Of a stretch of 32,589 nt of DNA, positions 1-7,790 are shown piece after piece. Numbering within the stretch: the stretch's first letter is position 1; every line of letters begins with the position of its first letter. Source of the stretch: Brachyspira sp. G79 (GTDB lineage Bacteria > Spirochaetota > Brachyspiria > Brachyspirales > Brachyspiraceae); the NCBI RefSeq assembly GCF_002379365.1, contig NZ_JQIU01000008.1, positions 1,438,662 through 1,471,250 on the forward strand, written 5' to 3'. The translations under genes were made by a program, and so were the position numbers. Below the pieces are notes generated by a model. That model did not search any database. It had not been told where the DNA came from and saw nothing but the letters and a program-made list of their open reading frames with translations.

Positions 1-266
1 ATAAATACCAAAAAATTAGAATTATTTATAAATATTTTGCCCATATACAAATAATGAATGCCCTCATCGATATTTTCAAATCTACTACAGTAAATATATA
101 TATTATTAATATTGTCTTTAAGTATAGTAAAAGTTATATCTTTTATATAAAAATAAGGAGTGTATTTATTTTTCATTAAGTATTTAAAAATAATAACTAA
201 AATAATAAGAAAAATAATCAAAACAAAATATTCACTATGCAAAACACTATATAATAAATTTGTCAT
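1..266 (-). CDS. Membrane-anchored hypothetical protein, C-terminus cut by the window edge
   Basis: An ATG at 266 opens a frame that stays open to base 1, giving at least 88 residues. The start is chosen because GGAGG lies 5 nt upstream; the nearer ATG at 270 runs into a stop after seven codons. Residues 13-30 form one strongly hydrophobic helix (runs of I, L, V and F) followed by KYLMKNK, so an N-out, C-in single-pass anchor or uncleaved signal is likely. The visible remainder is a soluble, Asn/Ile-rich stretch. It lies 36 nt downstream of the BspA-like gene on the same strand, so co-transcription is plausible. I do not recognise the family and infer no function. Confidence 0.6.
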   Translation of the reverse strand, partial: MTNLLYSVLHSEYFVLIIFLIILVIIFKYLMKNKYTPYFYIKDITFTILKDNINNIYIYCSRFENIDEGIHYLYMGKIFINNSNFLVF

Positions 267-302
267 TCATACCTCCCAATAATTTTTTATAATAATAAAA
301 AA

Positions 303-809
303 TTATATGTACCATTTAGGACTTTCAGTTAAATTTGTATTTATAAACATATCTTTTGTGTAAGCATCTTCTCTCACTTTCCAAGCATCTAAATTCTGAT
401 TAAAACTAACAGCATTCTTAAACATACCGCACATATTTTGTACATTGCTTATATCCCATTTATACAAAGGCATATTGAAACTACTAGCTCCATAAAACAT
501 ATAACTCATATCAAAAACTTTAGAAACATTCCAATCATTAATATTTATATTGAAATTTTTTACATTATGAAACATAGATTTCATTGTTACAACATTAGAA
601 GTATCCCATTTATCTATACCTGAAAAATCAGACCTTACATTGTAATCCTCATATTCACTGTAAGAACCCTCAAAACATGCAAAATTAGGCTTATCAAAAA
701 GCATAGACATATCAGTTATTAAAGAAGTATCAATATCGCCCAAATATATATTACTGTTTTCTATCAAACTTCTTAATTCAATTTTATTGTTTGGTTTATA
801 TTTACTCAT
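303..809 (-). CDS. BspA-like DUF285 repeat protein (short)
   Basis: 168 residues. After a short N-terminal stretch comes YLGDIDTS, then about four ~25-residue repeats of the form W-D/N-x-S-x-V-x-x-M-x-x-M-F-x-x-x-x-x-F-N (for example around WDTSNV, WNVSKV and WDISNV). This is the DUF285/BspA-type leucine-rich-like pattern found in large surface-protein families of intestinal spirochaetes and mycoplasmas. There is no signal peptide or membrane segment, and the protein is much shorter than typical family members. It may be cytoplasmic, secreted by another route, or a trimmed copy. It starts 10 nt after the scpA stop with only a weak ribosome-binding site, so it is probably expressed by coupling to scpA. 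The repeat identity is clear; the role is unknown. Confidence 0.8.
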   Translation of the reverse strand: MSKYKPNNKIELRSLIENSNIYLGDIDTSLITDMSMLFDKPNFACFEGSYSEYEDYNVRSDFSGIDKWDTSNVVTMKSMFHNVKNFNININDWNVSKVFDMSYMFYGASSFNMPLYKWDISNVQNMCGMFKNAVSFNQNLDAWKVREDAYTKDMFINTNLTESPKWYI

Positions 810-819
810 AACTTATTTA

Positions 820-1824
820 TTAATTTTGATTATCTGAAACATTTTCATTATTTTCTTCTGAAGAATTACTTTCTATATTTGTACTATCTTCTGATGTACT
901 TTCCTCTTTATTATTAGAAACTTCTTCTGCATTATCACTTTCTTCTTCACTATCACTATTTTCTTTAGATATAAAATGCTCATCTCTTTTAAATACATAT
1001 ATCTCTTTAAATCGCATCTCTTGTTTAAGTAAAATCTCTTTTTCTTTAACAAGTTCAAGCATAGCTAAAAAGAATGTAACAAGCTGCCTCTTTGTAACTC
1101 CGTCTTTAAATAATACTATAAACGGGAAAAAAGCTGTTTCTGATAATTTTATTCTTATCATATCAATAGCATTATCTATATGGAAATTAGACATTCCAGA
1201 TAGAACTGCCAAATCTGTTTCAGGTACAAACTGAACCTTTGTAAAAGCATATACCAAATCATAAAGCGTAACATCTTTCCAAGCAACTTCATTATCATCT
1301 AAAGAATTAATATTATTAAAAAATTTTACTCTCTCTGTATCTTTACGTTCAAATATAGAATCCGAAGCCTCCTGAAGCCTGTCAAGCTCTTCAGAAACCA
1401 TTTTATATCTCTGAAACTCAAGCATTTGTTCTACTATTTCAAATTTTAATCTGTCTGTAAACTTATCATCATCTATATCATGCGGTAAAAGCATTTTTGA
1501 TTTATATAGATGAAATTCAGAAGCTGCTACCAAAAAATCTCCTGTAGAATCAAGATTTAATGCTGCCTGAGCTTTTAAATACTCAATAAATTGATCTATA
1601 ATTTCCAAAATAGAAACTTCATATATATTTTTTTCACTTCTTTTAAGCATATCAAAAAGTATAGATAGAGGTCCTTCATAATCTATACTTGATAATGAAA
1701 CAGTAAACTCCTTATAATCAGGTTTATTATTTTCTGCTTCTTTATTATTCAATACATCAGCATTATTTTCTTTATTGCTGTTTTCTTTATTTTCTTGATT
1801 TGTTTCGTTTATATTCTTTTCCAT
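820..1824 (-). CDS. scpA: Segregation and condensation protein A
   Basis: ScpA is the kleisin subunit that bridges SMC heads and, with ScpB, forms the bacterial condensin used in chromosome compaction and segregation. The 334-residue protein has the family's N-terminal block (YEGPLSILFDMLKRS..., then FLVAASEFHLYKSKMLLP, near residues 48-115) and a C-terminal winged-helix-like region near 215-275. Two parts exceed the usual ~250 residues: an Asn/Glu-rich head (residues 1-37) and a highly acidic Ser/Glu/Asn tail (about 283-334). No scpB is adjacent; a BspA-like gene follows instead. No Shine-Dalgarno is visible before the ATG, and the best -10 lies so close that the mRNA may be nearly leaderless. 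The family call is firm. Confidence 0.92.
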   Translation of the reverse strand: MEKNINETNQENKENSNKENNADVLNNKEAENNKPDYKEFTVSLSSIDYEGPLSILFDMLKRSEKNIYEVSILEIIDQFIEYLKAQAALNLDSTGDFLVAASEFHLYKSKMLLPHDIDDDKFTDRLKFEIVEQMLEFQRYKMVSEELDRLQEASDSIFERKDTERVKFFNNINSLDDNEVAWKDVTLYDLVYAFTKVQFVPETDLAVLSGMSNFHIDNAIDMIRIKLSETAFFPFIVLFKDGVTKRQLVTFFLAMLELVKEKEILLKQEMRFKEIYVFKRDEHFISKENSDSEEESDNAEEVSNNKEESTSEDSTNIESNSSEENNENVSDNQN

Positions 1825-1834
1825 AATGTTTTAT

Positions 1835-1862
1835 ACTATATTATAAATATATAAAAATTCAA
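1835..1862 (-). promoter_or_regulatory. Candidate scpA promoter
   Basis: Minus strand TTGAAT (1862-1857), 16-nt spacer, TATAGT (1840-1835). A perfect TATAAT overlaps at 1845-1840 but lacks a -35. Either -10 puts the transcription start only about 4-9 nt before the scpA ATG. Confidence 0.4.
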
Positions 1863-1882
1863 GTATATAAGTTTTTATTATA

Positions 1883-1910
1883 TTGACAATAAATAAAATT
1901 CTAATATTAT
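1883..1910 (+). promoter_or_regulatory. Promoter of the Gfo/Idh/MocA gene
   Basis: TTGACA (1883-1888), 16-nt spacer, TATTAT (1905-1910). The predicted start is near 1917, about 30 nt before the ATG at 1948, with AGGGG in the leader as ribosome-binding site. Confidence 0.7.
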
Positions 1911-1947
1911 TTTATTAATAAAATCACTAAAATAAGGGGTAACTAAA

Positions 1948-2928
1948 ATGAAAAAAATAAATATAGGTTTTATAGGAGCTGGAAATATAGCAGAAACTAT
2001 GGCAAAAACTATATCTAAAATAAAAGAAGTAGAATCATATGCTGTAAGTGCAAGAGATTTAAAAAGAAGCAAAGCATTTGCCAAAAAATACGGATTTAAA
2101 AAGTTTTACAGCTCTTATGAAGAGATGTTAAAAGATGAAAAAATTGATTTAGTTTATATAGCAACACCACATTCGCATCATTATGAACATATAAAACTAT
2201 GCTTAAACAATAATAAAAATGTAATATGTGAAAAAGCATTTACTGTTAATGCCAAACAAGCAAGAGAAGTATTAATACTAGCAAAAAAGAAAAAACTTTT
2301 ACTTGCAGAGGCTATATGGACAAGATATATGCCTAGCAGACAAATAATAAATGACACTATAAAAAGCGGTATTATAGGAAAAGTAAGTTCATTAACTGCC
2401 AACTTAGGGTATGTTATAAATAAAGTTCCTAGATTAATAGAACCAGAATTAGCAGGAGGAGCTTTACTTGATGTAGGTATTTATACTATCAATTTTGCTT
2501 TGATGGTATTTGGTAATAAAATAAGTAAAATAGATTCCTGCTGTGTAAAGACTAAAAAAGGTGTAGATGAACAAAACTCTATTACATTAACCTTTGAAGA
2601 TGGAAAAATGGCTGTATTAAACTCTACAATGTCTGCATTAACCAACAGAGAAGGAGTTATAAATGGAGATAAAGGCTATATGGTGATAAAAAATATTAAT
2701 AACCCAGAAAGTATAACAGTTTATTCTCTTGACAGAAAAGTTTTAAAAACTATTAAAGTTCCAAAACAAATAACAGGCTATGAATATCAAATACTTTCAT
2801 GCGTTGATGCAATTAATAATGGTAAACTAGAATGCAAAGAAATGCCTCATGAGGATATTTTGAGAGTGATGAATATAATGGATACTTTAAGAAGAAGTTG
2901 GAAAATAAAATACCCTTTTGAAAAATAA
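1948..2928 (+). CDS. Gfo/Idh/MocA family NAD(P)-dependent oxidoreductase
   Basis: 326 residues, the usual size for the family. The N-terminal Rossmann fold begins with GFIGAGNIAETM (residues 7-18). The conserved EKP motif appears as EKA at 95-97. The C-terminal domain has LLDVGIY near 173-179, which supplies the Asp/His-type active-site region. The stretch EAIWTRYMPS (121-130) is typical of the dihydrodiol dehydrogenase / xylose dehydrogenase branch, so a sugar or cyclic-alcohol substrate is likely but cannot be named. It is monocistronic, with its own promoter and a convergent downstream neighbour behind a shared hairpin. Family confidence is high, substrate confidence low. Confidence 0.88.
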   Translation: MKKINIGFIGAGNIAETMAKTISKIKEVESYAVSARDLKRSKAFAKKYGFKKFYSSYEEMLKDEKIDLVYIATPHSHHYEHIKLCLNNNKNVICEKAFTVNAKQAREVLILAKKKKLLLAEAIWTRYMPSRQIINDTIKSGIIGKVSSLTANLGYVINKVPRLIEPELAGGALLDVGIYTINFALMVFGNKISKIDSCCVKTKKGVDEQNSITLTFEDGKMAVLNSTMSALTNREGVINGDKGYMVIKNINNPESITVYSLDRKVLKTIKVPKQITGYEYQILSCVDAINNGKLECKEMPHEDILRVMNIMDTLRRSWKIKYPFEK

Positions 2929-2993
2929 AAAGATAAATTTATTAATAAAAGAATATTAATTCCAATATTAATAAAATCATATAAACATAAAAA

Positions 2994-3024
2994 AGCCATG
3001 CATGAATATGATTCATACATGGCT
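2994..3024. terminator. Hairpin terminator between convergent genes
   Basis: AGCCATG (2994-3000) pairs with CATGGCT (3018-3024), extended by ATGAAT/ATTCAT around a 3-nt loop. The single C/A mismatch becomes a G-U pair in minus-strand RNA, and six T residues follow on the minus strand. It therefore fits the LysM-protein gene best, but can also stop the plus-strand oxidoreductase transcript. Confidence 0.85.
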
Positions 3025-3043
3025 ATTTATTTTTTAATAACTT

Positions 3044-4915
3044 TTAGTTATTTGTTTGAGCTGCTTCTGTATCAGTAGCTGTGTTAGCTTCTTCTGTAGC
3101 AGTATTGTTTTGCTGCTGATTTCTCAATATCATAGCTTCATCATAAGTAATGTATTCCATATTAGGATCATAAGTACCAGCTCTTTCTTCTCCGTTCATA
3201 CTAGGTATAGTTAATACTTGACCAGGTAATATTAAGTCTGGGTTATTAGGATCTCTTAATATATTTCTATTAGCCTGATATAATCTGTACCATTGTATAG
3301 GATCATTATATATGAAAGAGTATCCAGCTATTCTCCATAAAGCATCAGTTAAAGGAGTTCTTTGTACAACTGTATAATACATAGGAAGTACAGTAACTTT
3401 ACCTTCAGTATTAACAGTTTGACCAGTAGTTGCATCGATTATCTGACCTCTCTCACCATCGCCGTCTCCTTCTACTAAATCGCCGTCAATAGGTCTTTTT
3501 GGTCCCATTTCATATATAGCGTTCATAGAATTATTAGCTTCTTCAAGTTTTTGTCTTGCTAAAGTATTATCATTATTAGCTAATGCATCTTCAGCATCCT
3601 TAATAACTTGGGAAAGATTTTGATCTTCTTCGCTATCTGGTATTATATAACCTTGATCAACAAGCTCTTGATATCTTGCTTTAATTTCATCTAACTGTCT
3701 TTGATTTTCTTCTCTTGCTATAGTGTTATCACGTTCATTAATTAAATCGTCCATAGCTTTAGAAGCTTCTAATGCTTTTTCACTTGCAGCAGCAGGATCA
3801 GTTTCAACCATATTATTAGCATCAGCTAAAAGAGCAGATATATTTTGATCAACTTCATTTCCTCTGGTTATAGTATTGTCATTAACAAGACTGTCGTATT
3901 TTTCTTGAGCATTGGCAATATCTTGCTTAGCCTTAGCAATTGCATCTGCCTGTTCTTTAGCAAGTGCTTCCTGTTCTGCTTTTTGTCTAGCTTCTTCTTC
4001 AGCTTTTTTCTTAGCTTCAGCTTCTGCCTTAGCTTTTGCTTCAGCCTCTGCTTTTGCCTTAGCCTCAGCAGCAGCTTTTGCTTTAGCTTCTTCAGCTTTT
4101 CTCTTAGCTTCAGCTTCTGCCTTAGCTTTTGCTTCAGCAGCAGCTTTTGCTTTGGCCTCTGCTTCTGCTTTTGCTTTAGCAGCAGCGGCAGCTCTTTCAG
4201 CAGCAGCTTTAGCATCTGCTTCTGCTTTAGTTATTCCAGCAAGAGCAGCAGCAACATTTTGCTGTACGCTTGCAAAATTATCAGATTTTAAAGCCTCATC
4301 AGCTTGAGCCAAAGCACCAGATACAGTTTTATCATTATTATCACCTGCTTTTATACTTTTACCCAAAGCAGCATTATATTTAGCTCTTGCATCGGCTATA
4401 GTTTTTGAAGCAGTATCTCTTTCTCTGCCTAAATAACCTTCTTTAACAGTATTAGCTGAAGATAAAGCATTACTGTAAGAGTTTAAAACAGTTGTAAAAG
4501 TATTTGAAGCAGCGATAAACTCTTCATCAGTTTGAGCAGTAGCATCAGGAGCTGGAATACTTCCTACGCTGGCATTTCCTTCTTCAAAATATTTAACAGC
4601 TTCTTCATAAGTTGTTTTAAATTGATTATCACTAGAAGCACCCATTTGATTTATTTCAGTAATAGCTTTATCAGCATCACTTCTAGTCTTACTTATTCTA
4701 ACATTCATAAGTCTATAGAATAATGCCATAGTAGCTTTATCTATACTAACAGAAGCTTCCTGAGATTTATCATAAGACTGCTGATATTGTCCTTCATTTT
4801 GAAGTGTATCAGCCTCTTCTGTAATTCTTGCAGCATCTTCATAAGTTTGTGCTGGCAAAACAGACCATGTAAAAGATAATAAAGCTATAGTAGCTATTAT
4901 TTTTTTTATTCTCAT
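3044..4915 (-). CDS. Periplasmic Ala/Lys/Glu-helix protein with C-terminal LysM domain
   Basis: The start at 4915 is preferred over the adjacent ATG at 4918 because AAGGAG then sits 6 nt, not 3 nt, away. The protein has about 623 residues. Residues 1-24 form a signal peptide ending LPAQ. Residues 25-230 are helical. Residues 231-331 are an uninterrupted Ala/Lys/Glu array built from KAKAEAEA-like units, predicted to be a long single helix or coiled coil. Residues 332-470 repeat helical units with NDNTI/ERDNTI turns. Residues 515-572 form a LysM-type domain (YYTVV..., LWRIAGYSFIYNDP, ILPGQVLTIP) expected to bind peptidoglycan. The tail is Thr/Asn/Glu-rich. It follows a helical lipoprotein gene by 14 nt, so an envelope spacer or anchor pair is likely. 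The architecture recalls the treponemal TmpB antigen, but orthology is not shown. Confidence 0.82.
   Translation of the reverse strand: MRIKKIIATIALLSFTWSVLPAQTYEDAARITEEADTLQNEGQYQQSYDKSQEASVSIDKATMALFYRLMNVRISKTRSDADKAITEINQMGASSDNQFKTTYEEAVKYFEEGNASVGSIPAPDATAQTDEEFIAASNTFTTVLNSYSNALSSANTVKEGYLGRERDTASKTIADARAKYNAALGKSIKAGDNNDKTVSGALAQADEALKSDNFASVQQNVAAALAGITKAEADAKAAAERAAAAAKAKAEAEAKAKAAAEAKAKAEAEAKRKAEEAKAKAAAEAKAKAEAEAKAKAEAEAKKKAEEEARQKAEQEALAKEQADAIAKAKQDIANAQEKYDSLVNDNTITRGNEVDQNISALLADANNMVETDPAAASEKALEASKAMDDLINERDNTIAREENQRQLDEIKARYQELVDQGYIIPDSEEDQNLSQVIKDAEDALANNDNTLARQKLEEANNSMNAIYEMGPKRPIDGDLVEGDGDGERGQIIDATTGQTVNTEGKVTVLPMYYTVVQRTPLTDALWRIAGYSFIYNDPIQWYRLYQANRNILRDPNNPDLILPGQVLTIPSMNGEERAGTYDPNMEYITYDEAMILRNQQQNNTATEEANTATDTEAAQTNN
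3926..4228 (-). repeat. Imperfect tandem repeat encoding the Ala/Lys/Glu helix
   Basis: About 300 bp of short GCAGAAGCTAAAGC-like units, in frame, encoding residues 231-331 of the LysM protein. The low-complexity DNA also creates long spurious reading frames on both strands. Unit number may vary between strains. Confidence 0.75.
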
Positions 4916-4932
4916 CATTTACTCCTTATATA

Positions 4933-5553
4933 TTAATTCTGTTCCTGTTCAAAGGCTTCAACTTCCTGCATCATTTTTTCTAATTGTGCTAAGCGTTCTT
5001 TTACTGTTCTTAAAGCCTCATCACTTTTATCGAATTGCTCTTTAGTTTTATTATATAAATCAGTATATGCTACTTTAGCTTGATAAAGTTTATCTACCAT
5101 TGTTCTATAATCTTTAGTTTCAGCAGTGTACATTGCATTAGCTTCCTGATATAAAGTATCAGCATTATTAAACTCATCAGCATACATTACACCAGCTTTA
5201 ATGTTAATAGCATTGGTAGCACTTTCATCTGTTTGTTTCTTCAAAATTTCAGAATATGGTGGCAAGCCTTTATCCAAAACTAAATTATAATTAGTTTCAG
5301 CAGTTAATAAAAGCTCTTTAGCTTTTTCTGCCTCATCTTTATTTTCTTCTTTCATGATAATATCAGCTTCTGCATAACCTTTTTCTGCTATATCAAAATC
5401 TTCTGGGGCAAATGTTTTTATCTCAGAATATTTGTTTACCACTGTATCTCTTAGAGCGGTTACCCTTTCGTATTCTTTTACTGGTAAGCCGCCGCATGAA
5501 ATAAGCATAAAAGCTATTAAGGTGATAAAACCAACTTGTACCTTTAACTTCAT
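4933..5553 (-). CDS. Helical lipoprotein partner of the LysM protein
   Basis: 206 residues. The signal peptide ends in a lipobox (FMLISC, Cys20), so the mature protein is probably lipid-anchored. Residues 27-206 are almost entirely amphipathic helix with repeated A-x-x-x-Y/L heptad-like spacing (FDIAEKGYAEAD, FNNADTLYQEAN, LYQAKVAYTDLY), resembling TPR or alpha-helical hairpin repeats and ending in a Gln/Glu-rich coiled coil. GGAGG lies upstream with an unusually long (12-nt) spacing to the ATG. It is the first gene of a two-gene operon with the LysM protein; a tethered periplasmic scaffold is a reasonable inference. No specific family is recognised. Confidence 0.75.
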   Translation of the reverse strand: MKLKVQVGFITLIAFMLISCGGLPVKEYERVTALRDTVVNKYSEIKTFAPEDFDIAEKGYAEADIIMKEENKDEAEKAKELLLTAETNYNLVLDKGLPPYSEILKKQTDESATNAINIKAGVMYADEFNNADTLYQEANAMYTAETKDYRTMVDKLYQAKVAYTDLYNKTKEQFDKSDEALRTVKERLAQLEKMMQEVEAFEQEQN

Positions 5554-5675
5554 AATTAGATTAATCCTCCCAATCTTTATTTTATAAAATATATCTTATG
5601 GCTTATAGAAATATAAACCATAATTATTAAAATAAGAAAAATATATTATTACAAAAAATATAATTATGTTAACAC

Positions 5676-5703
5676 ATATTATTATTAACGGTATAAAAGT
5701 CAA
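5676..5703 (-). promoter_or_regulatory. Candidate promoter of the lipoprotein-LysM operon
   Basis: Minus strand TTGACT (5703-5698), 16-nt spacer, TAATAT (5681-5676). It would give a leader of about 115 nt before the ATG at 5553. The -10 matches only 4 of 6 positions. Confidence 0.4.
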
Positions 5704-5919
5704 TAGCTTTCATAGTTTTTTAATAGTTTTATACGATGATTAGACTTTAGTTAAAAGAAAATTTAGTTAATTTTGACATTTGTAATTTATATTTTAATAA
5801 GATATGTATATCAGAAAATAACTTTACTTTTATAATTGACTGCTTTACTAGAAACAGAATGATAATAAAAACATATTAATCATATAACATATTACTCTTT
5901 TATTTTTTTTAAAACAAAA
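5704..5919. other. Gene-free AT-rich intergenic stretch
   Basis: Part of the 410-nt gap between the lipoprotein operon and gltA. No reading frame is convincing. A plus-strand TTGACA (5773-5778) with TAATAA (5795-5800) 16 nt on, and a TTGACT further downstream, look promoter-like but lead to no gene. A GATATGTATATC near-palindrome lies at 5801-5812. Confidence 0.4.
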
Positions 5920-5942
5920 AAGGAGACTAAAAAAGCCTCCTT
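5920..5942 (-). terminator. gltA terminator
   Basis: AAGGAG/CTCCTT arms extended by CT/AG. The remaining A/C mismatch becomes G-U in minus-strand RNA, and a run of T follows on the minus strand. It lies 22 nt after the gltA stop. Confidence 0.85.
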
Positions 5943-5963
5943 AAAATATTAAGACATTAATTA

Positions 5964-7364
5964 TTATTTATTAGACAAATATTTATGTATTCCAGAAGCA
6001 GCTCTTTTGCCGTCACCAATAGCGAGAATAACTGTTGCAGCTCCTCTTGCAGCGTCTCCTCCTGCAAATACACCTTCCATAGAAGTAGCACCAGTCTCTT
6101 CATCAATAACATAAGTACCTTTTTTAGTAGTTTGTAATTCTGGTACTTTTCTAGCTATAAGAGGGTTAGGAGTAGTTCCTATAGCAATAATAACTGCATC
6201 AACTTCTATATCTTCTGTCTGACCTTCAACAGCAACAGGTTTTCTTCTGCCGTCAGCATCAGGCTCACCAAGCTCCATTACTTGTGTTCTTATAGCTGTA
6301 ACATTATCATTTTCATCTGCCAGAATTTCCAAAGGAGCTCTTAAAAATCTAAAATCCACTCCCTCTTCCATAGCATGATGTACTTCCTCTACTCTTGCTG
6401 GAAGTTCTTTTTGAGTTCTTCTATAAACTATATATACTTTTTCAGCACCTAATCTTACAGCAGTTCTGCAAGCGTCCATAGCCACGTTACCGCCGCCTAA
6501 TACAGCAACTTTTTTATGTCTTATAACAGGAGTGTCTACTTCTGGGAATTTATAAGCACCCATTAAGTTAACACGTGTTAAATATTCATTAGCAGAATAT
6601 ACTCCGCAGAAATTTTCACCAGGTATATTTAAGAAAGCAGGAAGCCCTGCACCTGTTCCCAAAAATATAGCATCATATTCTTTTCTTAATTCATTAAAAT
6701 CTAAAGACACACCTGCAACTTCATTTATTTTAAAATTAACCCCATCTTTTTTAAGGTTTTCTACTTCATGAGCCACCAATTCTTTTGGTAAACGAAACTC
6801 TGGAATACCATACATCAATACTCCGCCTATTGTATGTAAGGCTTCTAATACAGTTACATCATATCCTAGTTTAATTAAGTCTCCCGCACAAGCTAATCCT
6901 GCAGGACCAGCACCCACAATACATACTTTTTTACCATTTTTTTCTACTTTCAAATCTTCATGCTGAGCATGTTTTCTCTCATAGTCAGCAACAAACATTT
7001 CCAATTTACCTATAGCTACAGGTTCAAATTTTTTACCTACAACACATCTTTCTTCACATTGAGTTTCCTGAGGACATACTCTTCCGCAGGCTGCTGGTAA
7101 AGCATTTGTTTCTTTAATTTTTTTAGCAGCTTCTAAAAATTTTTTTTCAGCAACAAGTCCTATAAACTCAGGTATCTTTACTTTAGCAGGACAACCTTCC
7201 ATACAATGAGGTACTTTGCAGTCTAAACATCTCAAAGCCTCTGTATAAGCCTGTTCTTCAGTATATCCTGTAGGAACTTCTTTAAAGTCCTTTCTTCTCT
7301 CTTCAGGACTTCTAGTAGGCATTTCTTGTCTAGGTATTTCACCTAATTTTGATCTTGGGGGCAT
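5964..7364 (-). CDS. gltA: NADPH-dependent glutamate synthase, GltA/small-subunit type
   Basis: 466 residues, full length for the homotetrameric GltA/GltD-like family. The N-terminal Fe-S region has Cys46, 49, 54 and 58 (CLDC...CMEGC) and a second set at Cys93, 97, 103 and 107. The FAD-binding motif VGAGPAG is at 150-156. The NAD(P)H motif VLGGGNVAMDACR is near 288-300, followed by VYRRTQKELPAR. The FAD-closing GGDAARGAATV block is near the C-terminus. Such proteins transfer electrons between NADPH and a partner, classically to make glutamate from 2-oxoglutarate and glutamine. No large glutaminase subunit and no NfnA partner is nearby, so the physiological partner is uncertain. It is monocistronic, with AGGAG 6 nt before the ATG. 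Confidence 0.85.
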   Translation of the reverse strand: MPPRSKLGEIPRQEMPTRSPEERRKDFKEVPTGYTEEQAYTEALRCLDCKVPHCMEGCPAKVKIPEFIGLVAEKKFLEAAKKIKETNALPAACGRVCPQETQCEERCVVGKKFEPVAIGKLEMFVADYERKHAQHEDLKVEKNGKKVCIVGAGPAGLACAGDLIKLGYDVTVLEALHTIGGVLMYGIPEFRLPKELVAHEVENLKKDGVNFKINEVAGVSLDFNELRKEYDAIFLGTGAGLPAFLNIPGENFCGVYSANEYLTRVNLMGAYKFPEVDTPVIRHKKVAVLGGGNVAMDACRTAVRLGAEKVYIVYRRTQKELPARVEEVHHAMEEGVDFRFLRAPLEILADENDNVTAIRTQVMELGEPDADGRRKPVAVEGQTEDIEVDAVIIAIGTTPNPLIARKVPELQTTKKGTYVIDEETGATSMEGVFAGGDAARGAATVILAIGDGKRAASGIHKYLSNK

Positions 7365-7410
7365 ATATCTCTCCTATTTAGGTTTTTTAACATCAATTTA
7401 GTTTTAAATT

Positions 7411-7438
7411 ATTATACTACAATTTTAAATATAATCAA
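7411..7438 (-). promoter_or_regulatory. gltA promoter
   Basis: Minus strand TTGATT (7438-7433), 16-nt spacer, TATAAT (7416-7411), giving a leader of roughly 40 nt. Confidence 0.65.
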
Positions 7439-7502
7439 TGGTAATTTTTTTATTTTTACTAAACTATTATTGCAAAAATAAAGTACAATTAGAAATGCTC
7501 TA

Positions 7503-7531
7503 TTGACTAGAATAATTTTTTATAATATAAT
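7503..7531 (+). promoter_or_regulatory. rpmB-ispH promoter
   Basis: TTGACT (7503-7508), 17-nt spacer, TATAAT (7526-7531), 43 nt upstream of the rpmB ATG. Confidence 0.75.
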
Positions 7532-7574
7532 CATACAATTATAAATTTAATATATCATTTCTTGGAGGAAAATT

Positions 7575-7766
7575 ATGGCAAGAGTATGTGAAATATGCGG
7601 CAAAGGCAAACAAAATGGTCATAGTGTGAGCCACTCTAATATAAAAACTAAACGTTCTTTTAATGCTAACTTGCAAAACATTAGAATAGAAGTTAATGGT
7701 GCAACAAAAAAAGCATTAGTATGCACTAAGTGTCTTAAAGGCAACAAAGTAGCTAAAGCTAAATAA
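7575..7766 (+). CDS. rpmB: 50S ribosomal protein L28 (bL28)
   Basis: 63 residues matching bL28: [10 protein letters not shown] start, [18 protein letters not shown] and a basic C-terminus. The zinc-ribbon form is present, with Cys5/Cys8 and Cys50/Cys53. It is a structural protein of the large ribosomal subunit. GGAGG lies 6 nt before the ATG. It is followed after 24 nt by ispH in the same reading frame, with no terminator visible between them, so the two share a transcript. Confidence 0.95.
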   Translation: MARVCEICGKGKQNGHSVSHSNIKTKRSFNANLQNIRIEVNGATKKALVCTKCLKGNKVAKAK

Positions 7767-7790
7767 AATCAATATAAATATATAAAAACA

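Noticed and set aside
2938-2976. AT-only inverted repeat TTTATTAATA...TATTAATAAA
   Set aside because: Expected by chance in such AT-rich DNA; the GC-containing hairpin at 2994-3024 explains termination better.
3845-4307. Long plus-strand reading frames (Ser/Phe/Cys-rich and Ala/Ser-rich) opposite the LysM gene
   Set aside because: They are shadows of the low-complexity Ala/Lys/Glu codon repeat, have no ribosome-binding site and read as composition artefacts.
5964-7364. NfnB subunit of an electron-bifurcating transhydrogenase
   Set aside because: The sequence family overlaps, but no NfnA-like gene is adjacent, so GltA-type is the safer call.
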